Assembly: GCF_000283515.1 (NCBI RefSeq)
Contig: NC_015976.1
Coordinates: forward strand, 2,450,501-2,514,500
Reading direction: 5' to 3'
From: Sphingobium sp. SYK-6
Lineage (GTDB): Bacteria; Pseudomonadota; Alphaproteobacteria; Sphingomonadales; Sphingomonadaceae
Length of the DNA stretch: 64,000 bases
This document shows positions 18,831 to 27,693 of the stretch, one piece after another. Made by a program: the position numbers and the translations under genes. How positions within the stretch are numbered: position 1 is the stretch's first letter; every line of letters begins with the position of its first letter. The notes beneath the pieces are model-generated. The model made no database searches and was not told the origin of the DNA. It worked only from the letters and a program-made list of their open reading frames with translations.

Positions 18831-19707
18831 AATGCTGCGGGCAGCTCTGAAACGAGGGAATGCTCACCTCTATGGCTCGCCGGCCCGGGTGGCAAGCGTA
18901 CTGAGCGTTCATTCCGGATTGCACGCCGGCGCGCACGTTCCCGGCCATCCGTGCGGCCTCTCCGATAGTAGCCCGGGTCGCAAGGGCAGTTCCCGGAAGT
19001 CGAGCCGGCCGGTCCGGCTGATTCGCGGAGCCGTGGCGACGACGGGTACTCATGGCGATGGGCAGCGCGGGGGCTCGGGGACGGGCTATCCGTCCCGGTC
19101 CAACATGGCACTCCACGCTGGAAGTTTACAAAGATGACGACACGTCCCTGTCATCTTCCGGTTCCATGCACTTTGCGGCGGGACCGATGCGGCGAATGCC
19201 GGAGCCTGTCCCGGGCAAGCCGCTCAGTGCGCGGACGAGGGAACGCTTCAATGAAAAAGAGCCGTTCATGTGTCTGTCTCCGCCGATGGGAAGAGGTAGT
19301 CGGCAGGGCTGCCATGGCGCGGTGCGTGTAGGACAGCGGAAACGCGAAGTTGGCGCGGAGAGGAAGAGCTGGGCCCCGTCGCCTGCATGCCCAAAATGAC
19401 CCCTCCTGGTGGCCCGATCCGAGATCAACGCATGGCCGCCGACCGCCCTCATGCTGAGATGTGGTGTCATCCAGATCGAGGACGCCCCTATCTGTTGCGG
19501 ATTTGGCACAGATGCCGGTTCAATTTCCATGCGGCGCGACTTGCCCCGTGACAGGGCCGGACGGCTCGCTTAGCTTCCTTCTCGAAACACAGGCTCTTCA
19601 TAGCAGGCCGTGGTTCAGGGATGTCGTTCTCCCGCCTACCCGCTTGAGGGGGCCGGCTAGGCGCGTTGAGACGACTACCAAAGGGGGAGACGATTATTCG
19701 TCCACGG
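18831..19707. other. gene-poor intergenic region
   Basis: This is the left part of a gap of nearly 1.2 kb between divergent lolC and hsp20. The short open frames in it have ragged Arg/Ser-rich translations, no recognisable domain and no convincing ribosome site. An inverted repeat AAGATGAC (19131-19138) and GTCATCTT (19150-19157) could form a small stem. No tRNA or known structured RNA was recognised. Confidence 0.5.
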
Positions 19708-19735
19708 GCGCCCGGATCGGCAACGATCTGGGCGC
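19708..19735 (+). terminator. 12-bp hairpin with GCAA tetraloop
   Basis: A compact stem: GCGCCCGGATCG at 19708-19719 pairs with 19724-19735 over twelve bases with one G-U, closed by a GNRA-type GCAA loop. The following bases TTAGTCTTTC are only moderately T-rich. It may end a small transcript from the preceding gap or be part of a structured RNA; no gene directly upstream explains it. Confidence 0.45.
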
Positions 19736-19888
19736 TTAGTCTTTCAGCGATATCGTTTTCTGTCCTCCCGCGATTGACCGGCCGCCGGTCCGCCCCTGCC
19801 CGGAACGCTTTTCGGCGGCCCCTTTCCATAGGTCAGGCGCAGCATTCCCGCCCCTTGAGCCGGTGTGTCGGAATCTGAAAACGGCCCT

Positions 19889-19916
19889 CTTGAAACCGCC
19901 TGGACCACGCATATCT
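19889..19916 (+). promoter_or_regulatory. candidate heat-shock (RpoH) promoter of hsp20
   Basis: CTTGAAA at 19889-19895 is a perfect RpoH-type -35 element. Eleven bases later ACGCATAT (19907-19914) matches the -10 consensus CCCCATNT at most positions. Transcription would begin near 19922, giving a leader of about 94 bases that opens directly into the first of three hairpins. The assignment is inference from motif and gene identity. Confidence 0.5.
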
Positions 19917-19922
19917 CCCTCA

Positions 19923-20016
19923 CGTCCGGTCGCCACTTCGGGATCGGACGGATGCCCCGGGCGCCCGCCGCGGGCCCGGCATCGCAGTTCAAACACGCTC
20001 CACAAGGAGGATTTGA
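19923..20016 (+). promoter_or_regulatory. candidate ROSE-like RNA thermometer in the hsp20 leader
   Basis: Three successive hairpins precede the gene: CGTCCG/CGGACG (19923-19950), GCCCG/CGGGC (19963-19975) within a longer GC-rich stem, and a weak one covering the ribosome site. In the last, UCAAA (19989-19993) pairs with UUUGA (20012-20016) and CUCC (19998-20001) with GGAG (20006-20009) around loop ACAA, so both the Shine-Dalgarno and the A of the AUG are paired. This architecture is typical of ROSE elements on alphaproteobacterial small heat-shock genes. Confidence 0.6.
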
Positions 20017-20486
20017 TGATGCGTGGATTTGATTTGACCCCCTATCGCCGAACCACTGTCGGCTTCGATCGCCTGTTCGATCTCATCGAGAACAACGCCC
20101 GGCTCCAGCAGGCCGATAATTACCCGCCCTACAATATCGAGCGGCTGGACGAGGACCGCTATCGCGTGACGCTCGCCGTCGCCGGCTTCAAGGCGGACGA
20201 GATCGACATCACCGCCCAGCAGAACCTGCTGCAGATCAGCGGCAGGAAGGCCGAGGTCGCCGAGAGCGATCACGCCAAGTTCCTGCATCTGGGCATTGCG
20301 AATCGCAGCTTCGAGCGCCGCTTCGAGCTGGCTGACTTCGTGCGCGTCGACCGCGCCGATCTGTCCGACGGGTTGCTTACCGTGGAACTGGTCCGGGAAA
20401 TCCCGGACGCCATGAAGCCTCGCAAAATCGCCATCAACGGCAAGGGTGAGGTCATCGACCTCAAGAGCGACAAGGACGCCGCCTGA
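20016..20486 (+). CDS. small heat-shock protein, Hsp20/IbpA family
   Basis: A 156-residue alpha-crystallin-type chaperone that would bind unfolding proteins without ATP. The N-terminal FDLTPYRRTTVGFDRLFDLI and YPPYNIERLDEDRYRVTLAV are the IbpA-type opening of the alpha-crystallin domain (about residues 40-130), followed by FERRFELADFVRVDRADLSD and GLLTVELVREIP. The C-terminal anchoring motif appears as RKIAI. Tandem ATGs occur at 20016 and 20019; AAGGAGG lies just upstream but within the hairpin described above. It is probably induced by heat at both transcription and translation. Confidence 0.93.
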   Translation: MMRGFDLTPYRRTTVGFDRLFDLIENNARLQQADNYPPYNIERLDEDRYRVTLAVAGFKADEIDITAQQNLLQISGRKAEVAESDHAKFLHLGIANRSFERRFELADFVRVDRADLSDGLLTVELVREIPDAMKPRKIAINGKGEVIDLKSDKDAA

Positions 20487-20522
20487 ACCGTTTCACCGTC
20501 TCTCTAAACCAGTCAGAGAGAA

Positions 20523-20560
20523 ATGAAGGGCGTCCGGGGCAACCCGGGCGCCCATTTCAT
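20523..20560. terminator. terminator hairpin of hsp20, possibly bidirectional
   Basis: GGGCGTCCGGG (20528-20538) pairs with CCCGGGCGCCC (20543-20553) over eleven bases with one U-G pair, closed by a GCAA tetraloop. The outer ATGAA (20523-20527) can pair with TTCAT (20556-20560). A short T-rich stretch follows. It lies 41 bases past the hsp20 stop and before the convergent GNAT gene. Confidence 0.65.
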
Positions 20561-20585
20561 TCCATGAGGGGAGCGCCATGCCCGG

Positions 20586-21356
20586 CTAGCCCCTCTTGAT
20601 GCGGTAGTGATATCCGTAGAGGTCGCGCGTGAAGCCCAGCCCCCGATAAAGCGCCAGCGCCGGCACATTATCCGCCATCACCTGCAGGGCTGCCGCCCGC
20701 GCACCGTTCGCCCGCGCCCAACCGAACAATGACGAAAGACATTGTCGCGCAAATCCCTGCCGGCGCACCGCAGGATCGCTCACCACCGATTCCACGATCA
20801 GCAGATCGCCTTGCAGCGCGCCATAGGCCACCGCCTTGATGTCCCCCGCATGGCAGGCCATGGCGAACCCGCACGGCAGCAGGATCGCCGCGACAGTCTC
20901 CCGATAGGCGAGGCAGGCGGCATCATCATTGCCGCTCAGCCGATCTCGCGCCGAAAGCCAACGCGCGTCCGGACGTGGGATGAGCGCGGTCTCCGTGCCT
21001 TCGTTGGGCTGCGTGGGGAGATCGGCCATGTCGGCCCACAAGGTTCGTGTATGCGCATCCGCTGCATAGCCCCGTTCCGCCAGCAGGGCATCGATGGGCG
21101 GCGAGATGTCGGGCACCCGGAAGATCGGCGTGCGCCCCAGCGACTGGTAGAACGCTTCCACGGCCTCGATCAGCGGCTCGCTCGCGGCCGCGTCGCGATG
21201 GAGCGGATTGGCGGAATTCAGCCGCCTCGTGGGCCCGCCCGAGGCCCGCAGGAGCCAGCCATCGAGGATGATCTGGCGGGGCGATGGCCAGGCGTTGAGG
21301 CATGCCGCCTCCACGCGCCAGCACATCGCCTCAGAGGCCGGATCGTGAATCGCCAT
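20586..21356 (-). CDS. GNAT-family N-acetyltransferase
   Basis: A 256-residue protein with a C-terminal GNAT domain. The acetyl-CoA-binding P-loop region is VSDPAVRRQGFARQCLSSLF, followed by GARAAALQVMADNVPALALY and GLGFTRDLYGYHYR, the usual motif B and closing strand. The N-terminal 120 residues (AWPSPRQIILDGWLLRASGG) form a second, divergent GNAT-like half, as in many long acetyltransferases. The acceptor is unknown. It is transcribed in the same direction as pyrG, which lies 76 bases downstream. Confidence 0.85.
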   Translation of the reverse strand: MAIHDPASEAMCWRVEAACLNAWPSPRQIILDGWLLRASGGPTRRLNSANPLHRDAAASEPLIEAVEAFYQSLGRTPIFRVPDISPPIDALLAERGYAADAHTRTLWADMADLPTQPNEGTETALIPRPDARWLSARDRLSGNDDAACLAYRETVAAILLPCGFAMACHAGDIKAVAYGALQGDLLIVESVVSDPAVRRQGFARQCLSSLFGWARANGARAAALQVMADNVPALALYRGLGFTRDLYGYHYRIKRG

Positions 21357-21432
21357 CTTCGCTTCCCGGGTCTGGTTCCGTCACTGGATAACAGCCTGCC
21401 CGCCAATCCCGGCGAGAACGGCCCTCCACGCG

Positions 21433-23067
21433 TCAGACCAGCCGGCTCTGCTTCAGCGCCGCAGCGATGAAGCTGGCGAAGAGCGGATGCGGATCGAAGG
21501 GCTTGGACTTGAGTTCGGGATGGAACTGCACGCCAATGAACCAGGAATGGTCCGGCCGCTCGACGATCTCTGGCAATTGCCCGTCGGGAGACATGCCGGA
21601 GAAAATGAGACCGCCTTTTTCCAGCGGCTCGCGATAACGGGCATTCACTTCATAGCGATGCCGGTGCCGCTCGCTGATCTCCTCAGCCTCGTAGATGCTG
21701 GCCACGACGCTATTGCCGGCCAGTTTGGCGGGATAGGCGCCCAGCCGCATCGTGCCGCCGAGATCGGTCTGCTCGGTGCGCTTCTGGAGGCCTTCCTTGC
21801 TCATCCACTCGGTGATGAGGCCCACGACCGGTTCGTCCGTCGGGCCGAATTCGGTGGTGGAAGCGCCCGCGATTCCGGCGGTATTCCGCGCGCTCTCGAT
21901 ACAGGCCATCTGCATGCCGAGGCAGATGCCGAAAAAGGGCACGTTACGCTCGCGGGCGAAACGCACGGACGCGATCTTCCCTTCCGATCCACGCACGCCG
22001 AAGCCGCCGGGCACGAGAATGCCGTGCATCGGCTCCAGTCTCGCGGCAATGTCGCTCTCTTCCTCCTCGAAGAGTTCGGCATCCAGCCACTGGATGCGAA
22101 CCTTGACCCGATTCGCCAGTCCGCCATGGACCAGTGCCTCGTGCAGCGATTTGTACGCATCCGGCAGGCCGACATATTTGCCGACGACGCCGATCGTCAC
22201 TTCGCCTTCAGGGTTCTGCTGGCGATCCATGATGTCGATCCAGCGCGCCATGTCGGGCGCGGGCGCGCCCTCGATGTCAAAGGCCCGCAGCACGGCGGCA
22301 TCCAGCCCTTCGGCATGATATTGCGCCGGGACAGCATAGATGCTGCTCGCATCCAGCGCGGGAATCACGGCGTCGGTCGGCACGTTGCAGAACAGCGCGA
22401 TCTTGGCCCGCTCGCTATCCGGCAGCGGATGCTCGGTCCGGCACAGCAGGATATGCGGCTGAATGCCGAGCGACGTCAGCTCGCGCACGCTGTGCTGCGT
22501 GGGCTTGGTCTTCAGCTCACCGGCCGCCGCGATATAGGGCACCAGAGTCACGTGCACGAAGATGGATTGCTTCGGTCCCAGCTCGTTGTGAAGCTGGCGG
22601 ATCGCCTCCATGAACGGCAGGCTTTCGATATCGCCCACCGTGCCGCCGATCTCGCAGAGCACGAAGTCGACGTCGCCGGTCTCCGCAAGAGCGAAGGCCT
22701 TGATCTCGTCCGTGACGTGCGGGATCACCTGCACCGTCGCGCCGAGATAGTCGCCGCGACGCTCCTTCTGGATGATCGTCTGGTAGATCCGGCCCTGCGT
22801 CACATTGTCGGCCTGCCGGCTCACGACGCCTGTGAAGCGCTCATAATGGCCGAGATCCAGATCGGTCTCCGCGCCATCGTCGGTCACATAGACTTCGCCA
22901 TGCTGATAGGGCGACATCGTGCCCGGATCGACATTGAGATAGGGGTCAAACTTGCGCGTGCGGACCTTGAATCCGCGCGCCTGGAGCAGTGCCGCAAGCG
23001 AGGCAGCCATAAGGCCTTTGCCAAGCGAGGAGACCACGCCGCCGGTGATGAATATGAACCGCGCCAT
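21433..23067 (-). CDS. pyrG: CTP synthase PyrG
   Basis: A 544-residue CTP synthase making CTP from UTP, ATP and glutamine. The amidoligase domain opens with [20 protein letters not shown] and includes [20 protein letters not shown] and [17 protein letters not shown]. The class I glutamine amidotransferase domain has its nucleophile Cys in [14 protein letters not shown] and the catalytic His-Pro-Glu in [12 protein letters not shown]. Length is typical. The gene reads in the same direction as secG, 82 bases upstream. Confidence 0.97.
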   Translation of the reverse strand: MARFIFITGGVVSSLGKGLMAASLAALLQARGFKVRTRKFDPYLNVDPGTMSPYQHGEVYVTDDGAETDLDLGHYERFTGVVSRQADNVTQGRIYQTIIQKERRGDYLGATVQVIPHVTDEIKAFALAETGDVDFVLCEIGGTVGDIESLPFMEAIRQLHNELGPKQSIFVHVTLVPYIAAAGELKTKPTQHSVRELTSLGIQPHILLCRTEHPLPDSERAKIALFCNVPTDAVIPALDASSIYAVPAQYHAEGLDAAVLRAFDIEGAPAPDMARWIDIMDRQQNPEGEVTIGVVGKYVGLPDAYKSLHEALVHGGLANRVKVRIQWLDAELFEEEESDIAARLEPMHGILVPGGFGVRGSEGKIASVRFARERNVPFFGICLGMQMACIESARNTAGIAGASTTEFGPTDEPVVGLITEWMSKEGLQKRTEQTDLGGTMRLGAYPAKLAGNSVVASIYEAEEISERHRHRYEVNARYREPLEKGGLIFSGMSPDGQLPEIVERPDHSWFIGVQFHPELKSKPFDPHPLFASFIAAALKQSRLV

Positions 23068-23149
23068 GGGAGATGAGGCTTATGCTGAACCCGAGCAGGA
23101 GGGCAAGCGGACGAATCCGCCTGCGGTGAAAAAATTATGCGGAAATGCG

Positions 23150-23530
23150 TTACTGAGCGAGCGGGACCGCCGGCTCTTCCGCTCGATTGCCGGCCGCTGC
23201 CGCTGCGCCCGAAAGCGCATCATTGCCGGCAGGCGCGCCACCCGCCGCATCGCCTGCGGGAGCCGTCTGGCCCACGAGCGACGTATCCAGCGTGGCAGCC
23301 CGGTGCTGCGTCGCCGCGATCACGGCAAGCACGATGCTGAGGCCAACGAACAGCCCCGCGAGAACGGTCGTCGCACGCGTCAGAAAGTCTGCGGCGCCCC
23401 GCGCGGACATGAGACCGGACGGGCTTCCACCCATGCCCAGCCCGCCGCCTTCCGAACGCTGCATCAGGATGACCGTGACCAGCGCGAAAGCGATGATGGC
23501 CTGAACGACGAGGAGGAAGGTGAAAAGCAT
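23150..23530 (-). CDS. secG: preprotein translocase subunit SecG
   Basis: A 126-residue SecG. Two membrane helices (residues about 3-22 and 52-72) flank the conserved loop QRSEGGGLGMG followed by SARGAADFLTRATT. The C-terminal 50 residues are an Ala/Gly-rich tail, common in alphaproteobacterial SecG. It forms the SecYEG channel with proteins encoded elsewhere. secG directly before pyrG is a usual alphaproteobacterial neighbourhood. Confidence 0.95.
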   Translation of the reverse strand: MLFTFLLVVQAIIAFALVTVILMQRSEGGGLGMGGSPSGLMSARGAADFLTRATTVLAGLFVGLSIVLAVIAATQHRAATLDTSLVGQTAPAGDAAGGAPAGNDALSGAAAAAGNRAEEPAVPLAQ

Positions 23531-23815
23531 GAGTGGCGGAAACTTCCGTATGATCGCGTGTTGCGCCGCCCTTAGCGCCGAACGGCGACGGCATCAACCT
23601 CGCCCGTGTCGAACGCGACCCCGAATACCCCGCGCGCAATCCCGACCGCCGCGCGAGACCGGGCAGAGCGCAGGCGTCGCAAACTGTGCCGTCATGAGAC
23701 AATCATGCCCCCGCTGCGTCATTCTGGCGCAGGGATGCGGCAACCGGCACTTCAATTGTGGTGCCGCTGGTGACACTCTGTCCTCAAAGTCTCGTCAACC
23801 ATTCGAAGGACCGCC

Positions 23816-24376
23816 ATGACGCATCGCTTCGTCGCTCTCCGGCCTGCCCTCGCCGCGCTCGGTTGCGCCGCGCTTCTCGGCGGGTGCGCCACGAAAACCT
23901 ATGTCAATGAGCAGATCGGCGCGCTGGAGGCCCGGCAGAACGCCCGAATCGATGCCGTTGACCGCACCGCGCAGGAAGCGCTCGAACGCGCCAAGGCTGC
24001 CCGTCAGCTCGCGGAAGGCAAGTTCGTCTATTCCGTGGTGCTGAGCGACGACAAAGTGCATTTCCCGACGGGGAGCGCCGCCCTGTCCCGCGAGGCCGAG
24101 AAAGGCCTGGCCGAACTCGCGCAGAAGCTGATCGCCGAGAACCGCAACGTCTTCCTGGAAATCCAGGGCTATACGGACAATGTCGGCAGCGCGGCCAGCA
24201 ACCTGCGGCTGGCGCAGGCCCGCGCCGACGCCGCGATGCTTTTCCTCCACAAGCAAGGCATCCGCGCCAACCGCATGTCCACCATCGCTTATGGCGAGGC
24301 TCAGCCCGTTGCTCCGAACACCACGCCGGAAGGTCGCGCGAAGAATCGCCGCATCGTCGTGATCGTGCTGGACTGA
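23816..24376 (+). CDS. OmpA-family lipoprotein
   Basis: A 186-residue outer-membrane lipoprotein. The signal peptide ends at lipobox LLGGC (Cys 24). Residues 26-65 are a short coiled coil with Lpp/YraP-like spacing (YVNEQIGALEARQNARIDAV). The OmpA C-terminal domain (about 80-186) binds peptidoglycan: VHFPTGSAALS, EIQGYTDNVGS, NLRLAQARADAAMLFL and GEAQPVAPNTTPEGRAKNRR. AAGGA precedes the ATG. It converges on uvrC, with only 36 bases between the stops. Confidence 0.9.
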   Translation: MTHRFVALRPALAALGCAALLGGCATKTYVNEQIGALEARQNARIDAVDRTAQEALERAKAARQLAEGKFVYSVVLSDDKVHFPTGSAALSREAEKGLAELAQKLIAENRNVFLEIQGYTDNVGSAASNLRLAQARADAAMLFLHKQGIRANRMSTIAYGEAQPVAPNTTPEGRAKNRRIVVIVLD

Positions 24377-24412
24377 AAGGACGGCTGGCGGGGGAGCGGG
24401 CCGGTACCGCTC

Positions 24413-26335
24413 TCAGCCATGGAAATAATCATAGACCGTCTGCGCGACGGCGGATGACACGCCGGGCGCGCGCTGCAGATCATCGAGGCTCGCATTGCGC
24501 ACCGCGCGCGCCGTGCCGAAATGCATGAGCAGCGCTTTCTTGCGAGCCGGGCCGATGCCGGGCACGTCATCCAGTGAACTCGCCGTGATCGCCTTGGCGC
24601 GTTTCTGCCGGTGCGCCCCGATGGCGAAGCGATGCGCCTCGTCGCGCAGCCGCTGGAGATAGAACAGCACCGGATGATTCACCGGCAGCGTGAATTCGCC
24701 TCCGTCAGGCAGGTGAAACACCTCGCGCCCTTCCCGCCCGTGATGAGGCCCTTTCGCGACGCCCACCATGGGAACGTCCTCCACGCCCATCTCCTCGAGG
24801 ACCGCGCGCGCCGCGTTGAGCTGGCCCCGCCCGCCATCGATCAGCACGAGGTCCGGCCATTCGCCCGTCTCGCGCTCGGGATCCTCCTCCTGGGCGCGCG
24901 CGAAGCGGCGCTCGAACACCTCGCGCATCATCGCGAAATCGTCGCCCGGCACGGTTTCGGGGCGCCGGATGTTGAACTTGCGATAGGCATTCTTGCGGAA
25001 GCCCTCCGGCCCCGCGACGATCATCGCGCCGAGCGCGTTCGTGCCCTGGATATGGCTGTTGTCGTATACCTCGATGCGATCGGGCGGCCCCTCCAGCCCG
25101 AACAGATCGGTCAGCTCGGCCAGAACCTTGCCCTGCGCGCTGCTTTCAGCCTGCCGCCGTTCGAGAGCTTCCTCGGCATTGCGCTGCGCCTGCCTGATGA
25201 GCTTGACCCGCTCGCCGCGCTGCGGAACCTCGATGCGGACCTTGCGGCCGATCCGCTGGCTCAGCGCCTCGGCGAGCAGAAGCGTTTCCGACGGTTCGCG
25301 ATCGCACAGCACGAGCGGCGCGGGCGGCACATCCTCGTAGAATTGCGCCATGAACTGCATCAGCACTTCATCCTCGCTCACCTCCGCAGTGTGGACGGGG
25401 AAGAAAGCGCGATGCCCCCAGTTCTGCCCGCCCCGGATGAAGAAGGCCTGGATGCAGATGCCGCCATTGCGACTGGCCAATGCGAAAAGATCCGCATCGC
25501 CGAGCCCCTCGGCATGGATGGCCTGGCTGCCCTGAATGAAGGTCAGGGCCTTGAGCCGGTCCCGGTAGACGGCCGCCATCTCGAAATCGAGCGCCTCGGC
25601 AGCGGCGTTCATCGCCTCGCCAAGCTTGGCCTGCACCCGGGTCGACTTGCCGCCCAGGAAATCCTGTGCATCCGAAACCAGCTCCGCATAAGCGGATTCG
25701 CTGATCCGGCCGACGCAGGGCGCGGAGCATCGGCGAATCTGATAGAGAAGGCACGGGCGCGAGCGATTGTTGAAGAAGCTGTCCGTGCAGCTGCGCAGGA
25801 GAAAGAGCTTCTGAAGCGCGTTCAATGTCTTGCGGACCTGCCCCGCCCCGGCGAACGGCCCGTAATAGCGCCCCTTGATCTTCCGCGCGCCGCGATGGAG
25901 CTGCACCCGGGGAAAATCATGATCCTCGCGCAACAGGATGAAAGGGAAGCTTTTGTCGTCGCGCAGGAGCACATTGTACGGGGGCCGGAAGCGCTTGATG
26001 AGCTGCGCTTCGAGCAGCAGCGCCTCGGCTTCGCTCTGCGTGGTGACGATCGTCATGGAGCGGGTCTGCGAGACCATCCGCTGGAGACGCTTCGAGAGGC
26101 GCTCGACCTGCGTATAATTGGCGACGCGATTGCGGAGCGCGCGAGCCTTGCCGACATAGAGCACGTCGCCCCGGGCATCCTGCATCCGATAGACGCCCGG
26201 CCGCGCGCCGAGCGTCTTCAGCGTCTCGCGGATCGCGGCAACGCCGGCTTCGACATCCGGCAGCTCACTGCCACGGACGGCATAAGTCGCCTTCTCCTCA
26301 TTGAAGCGATTGGGGGATGACGGACGATCACTCAT
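24413..26335 (-). CDS. uvrC: excinuclease ABC subunit UvrC
   Basis: A 640-residue nucleotide-excision repair nuclease. The N-terminal GIY-YIG domain is GVYRMQDARGDVLYVGKARA; then come a Cys-containing region (SRPCLLYQIRRCSAPCVG), the UvrB-binding UVR motif region, the C-terminal RNase H-like nuclease (RIEVYDNSHIQGTNALGAMI, LVLIDGGRGQLNAA) and a double helix-hairpin-helix (LDDVPGIGPARKKALLMHFG). It makes both incisions around a lesion held by UvrB. The first 35 residues are a poorly conserved extension. No LexA box was seen upstream. Confidence 0.96.
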   Translation of the reverse strand: MSDRPSSPNRFNEEKATYAVRGSELPDVEAGVAAIRETLKTLGARPGVYRMQDARGDVLYVGKARALRNRVANYTQVERLSKRLQRMVSQTRSMTIVTTQSEAEALLLEAQLIKRFRPPYNVLLRDDKSFPFILLREDHDFPRVQLHRGARKIKGRYYGPFAGAGQVRKTLNALQKLFLLRSCTDSFFNNRSRPCLLYQIRRCSAPCVGRISESAYAELVSDAQDFLGGKSTRVQAKLGEAMNAAAEALDFEMAAVYRDRLKALTFIQGSQAIHAEGLGDADLFALASRNGGICIQAFFIRGGQNWGHRAFFPVHTAEVSEDEVLMQFMAQFYEDVPPAPLVLCDREPSETLLLAEALSQRIGRKVRIEVPQRGERVKLIRQAQRNAEEALERRQAESSAQGKVLAELTDLFGLEGPPDRIEVYDNSHIQGTNALGAMIVAGPEGFRKNAYRKFNIRRPETVPGDDFAMMREVFERRFARAQEEDPERETGEWPDLVLIDGGRGQLNAARAVLEEMGVEDVPMVGVAKGPHHGREGREVFHLPDGGEFTLPVNHPVLFYLQRLRDEAHRFAIGAHRQKRAKAITASSLDDVPGIGPARKKALLMHFGTARAVRNASLDDLQRAPGVSSAVAQTVYDYFHG

Positions 26336-26413
26336 GATGGCGATTTAGGCGTGCGCCGCTGCGGGGGCAATGCGCCGGCGACGGGATTGCCTCACCGGGC
26401 GCCGCCAGGCACG

Positions 26414-26442
26414 AAAAAGCCGGGCAGGTCGCCCTGCCCGGC
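26414..26442 (-). terminator. Rho-independent terminator of the atp operon
   Basis: On the minus strand GCCGGGCAGG pairs perfectly with CCTGCCCGGC over ten bases, closed by a GCGA tetraloop and followed by TTTTT (positions 26414-26418 on the plus strand). It lies 25 bases after the atpF stop, ending F0 transcription before uvrC. Confidence 0.85.
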
Positions 26443-26466
26443 CTTTCATGACGATCATGCGCCGGA

Positions 26467-27120
26467 TCAGTGCGCCAGCTTGCCGATCACCTCGTCCACA
26501 AGGCCCTTGTCGGCCTTGGCGTCATGGGCCTGCCGGATCAGCGTGGCAGCCGCGGCGGTCGCAGCGGTCGCGGCGCGGGCGCGCACATCGGCGATGGCCG
26601 CACGCTCGGCAGCGGCAATCTTGTCCTCGGCCATCTTCTGGCGACGGACGACGAGCGCTTCCGCCTCGGTCCTGGCGGCGCTGATCAGATCGGCCGCTTC
26701 CTGCTCGGCAGCGACGCGCATGGCATCCGCCTCCTGCGCGACCGTCGCGATCTTGCGCTCATACTCGGCCTTGAGCGCCTCGGCTTCCTTGCGGAGCCGG
26801 GCAGCCTCGTCGAGCTGGGCGCGGATCCCCGCGATCTTCTTGTCCAGCGCGCCACCGATCAGGGCGGGCACTTTCTTCCAGACCAGAATGGCCAGGAAGA
26901 CCAGCATGGAAAGGCTGACCCAGCCGGTGGCATCCATCCAGAGCGCGGACGATTCAACGCCATGCGCGGCCGGACCACCGAAGGCTTCGGTGGCGGAATG
27001 GACTTCTCCGTCCATGCCCTGCATCCGATCGGCATGATCGAGATTATACTGGACGGCAACCGATCCGTTGTCGCTGGCGGCGGCCTCAGCCGCTGCCGCT
27101 GCGGGTGCTTCGTTCGCCAT
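26467..27120 (-). CDS. atpF: ATP synthase F0 subunit b
   Basis: A 217-residue stator subunit. An unusual N-terminal extension of about 55 residues, rich in Ala, His and acidic residues, precedes the single membrane helix (WVSLSMLVFLAILVWKKVPALI region); a long charged coiled coil follows to the C-terminus, rich in Ala/Glu/Lys. It pairs with b' to form the peripheral stalk linking subunit a to F1. It is the last gene of the F0 operon, one base from the b' gene, and is followed by a strong terminator. Confidence 0.92.
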   Translation of the reverse strand: MANEAPAAAAAEAAASDNGSVAVQYNLDHADRMQGMDGEVHSATEAFGGPAAHGVESSALWMDATGWVSLSMLVFLAILVWKKVPALIGGALDKKIAGIRAQLDEAARLRKEAEALKAEYERKIATVAQEADAMRVAAEQEAADLISAARTEAEALVVRRQKMAEDKIAAAERAAIADVRARAATAATAAAATLIRQAHDAKADKGLVDEVIGKLAH

Positions 27121-27121
27121 G

Positions 27122-27607
27122 TCAGATCACCGCCTTCACTGCCTGGAGCGCCATATCGGCGGGAACATTCGCGCCGGCAACGCGCTGCACGATGTCGCTC
27201 GCAACTTCCGCCGCGACCGCCTCGATCTCGCCCAGCGCCTTCACGCGCCCGGCCTCGATCTCACGTTCCGCAGCGGCCAGTTTCCCCCCGGCCGCCGCAT
27301 CGGCCTTGGCCAGTGCGATTTCCCGGTTCCGGGCAGCTTCGGCCTTGGCCTGCGCGATGCGGGCCTGGGCCGCGGCGCGTGCCTCATTCTCCCTGGCGCG
27401 CCAGTCGGCTTCCAGGGCGTCGGCCGCCGCCGAGCCGGCGCGAGCCGCCTCGAGATCATCGGCAATCTTCTTGTCGCGGGCATCCACCGTGGACTGCACC
27501 TTCGGCACCATACCGAGGCCGATCACGAAGAACACGAACCCGAAAGTCAGCAGAAGCCAGAAGATCTGCGACGAGTAGGTTGCGGCAAGCTGGGCTATCT
27601 GAGGCAT
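27122..27607 (-). CDS. atpF': ATP synthase F0 subunit b'
   Basis: A 161-residue second b-type stalk subunit as found in alphaproteobacteria and cyanobacteria. The opening PQIAQLAATYSSQIFWLLLT leads into the membrane helix, then MVPKVQSTVDARDKKIADDL and a charged coiled coil. ATG 27607 is chosen because homologues start here and AGGTGAT lies just upstream; an upstream in-frame ATG at 27652 adds Arg-rich residues without family features. It lies 86 bases downstream of atpE. Confidence 0.92.
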   Translation of the reverse strand: MPQIAQLAATYSSQIFWLLLTFGFVFFVIGLGMVPKVQSTVDARDKKIADDLEAARAGSAAADALEADWRARENEARAAAQARIAQAKAEAARNREIALAKADAAAGGKLAAAEREIEAGRVKALGEIEAVAAEVASDIVQRVAGANVPADMALQAVKAVI

Positions 27608-27633
27608 ATCACCTGTCCGTCTGCGCGGTCCGA

Positions 27634-27655
27634 CGGTGCCCTGCGAGGGCAACCG
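27634..27655 (-). other. intercistronic hairpin between atpE and the b' gene
   Basis: CGGTGCCCT (27634-27642) pairs with AGGGCAACCG (27646-27655) with one bulged base and a three-base loop. Placed just after the highly expressed c-subunit gene, it could protect the atpE 3' end or partly terminate transcription. No T-tract is present, so function is inference. Confidence 0.35.
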
Positions 27656-27693
27656 CCGAATCCGCCATCATTGTCCGATCGTCTTGCGGGCGA

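Noticed and set aside
19052..19530. Overlapping short frames of 92-134 codons in the lolC-hsp20 gap
   Set aside because: No consistent codon bias, no domain and no ribosome site; mutually overlapping on both strands.
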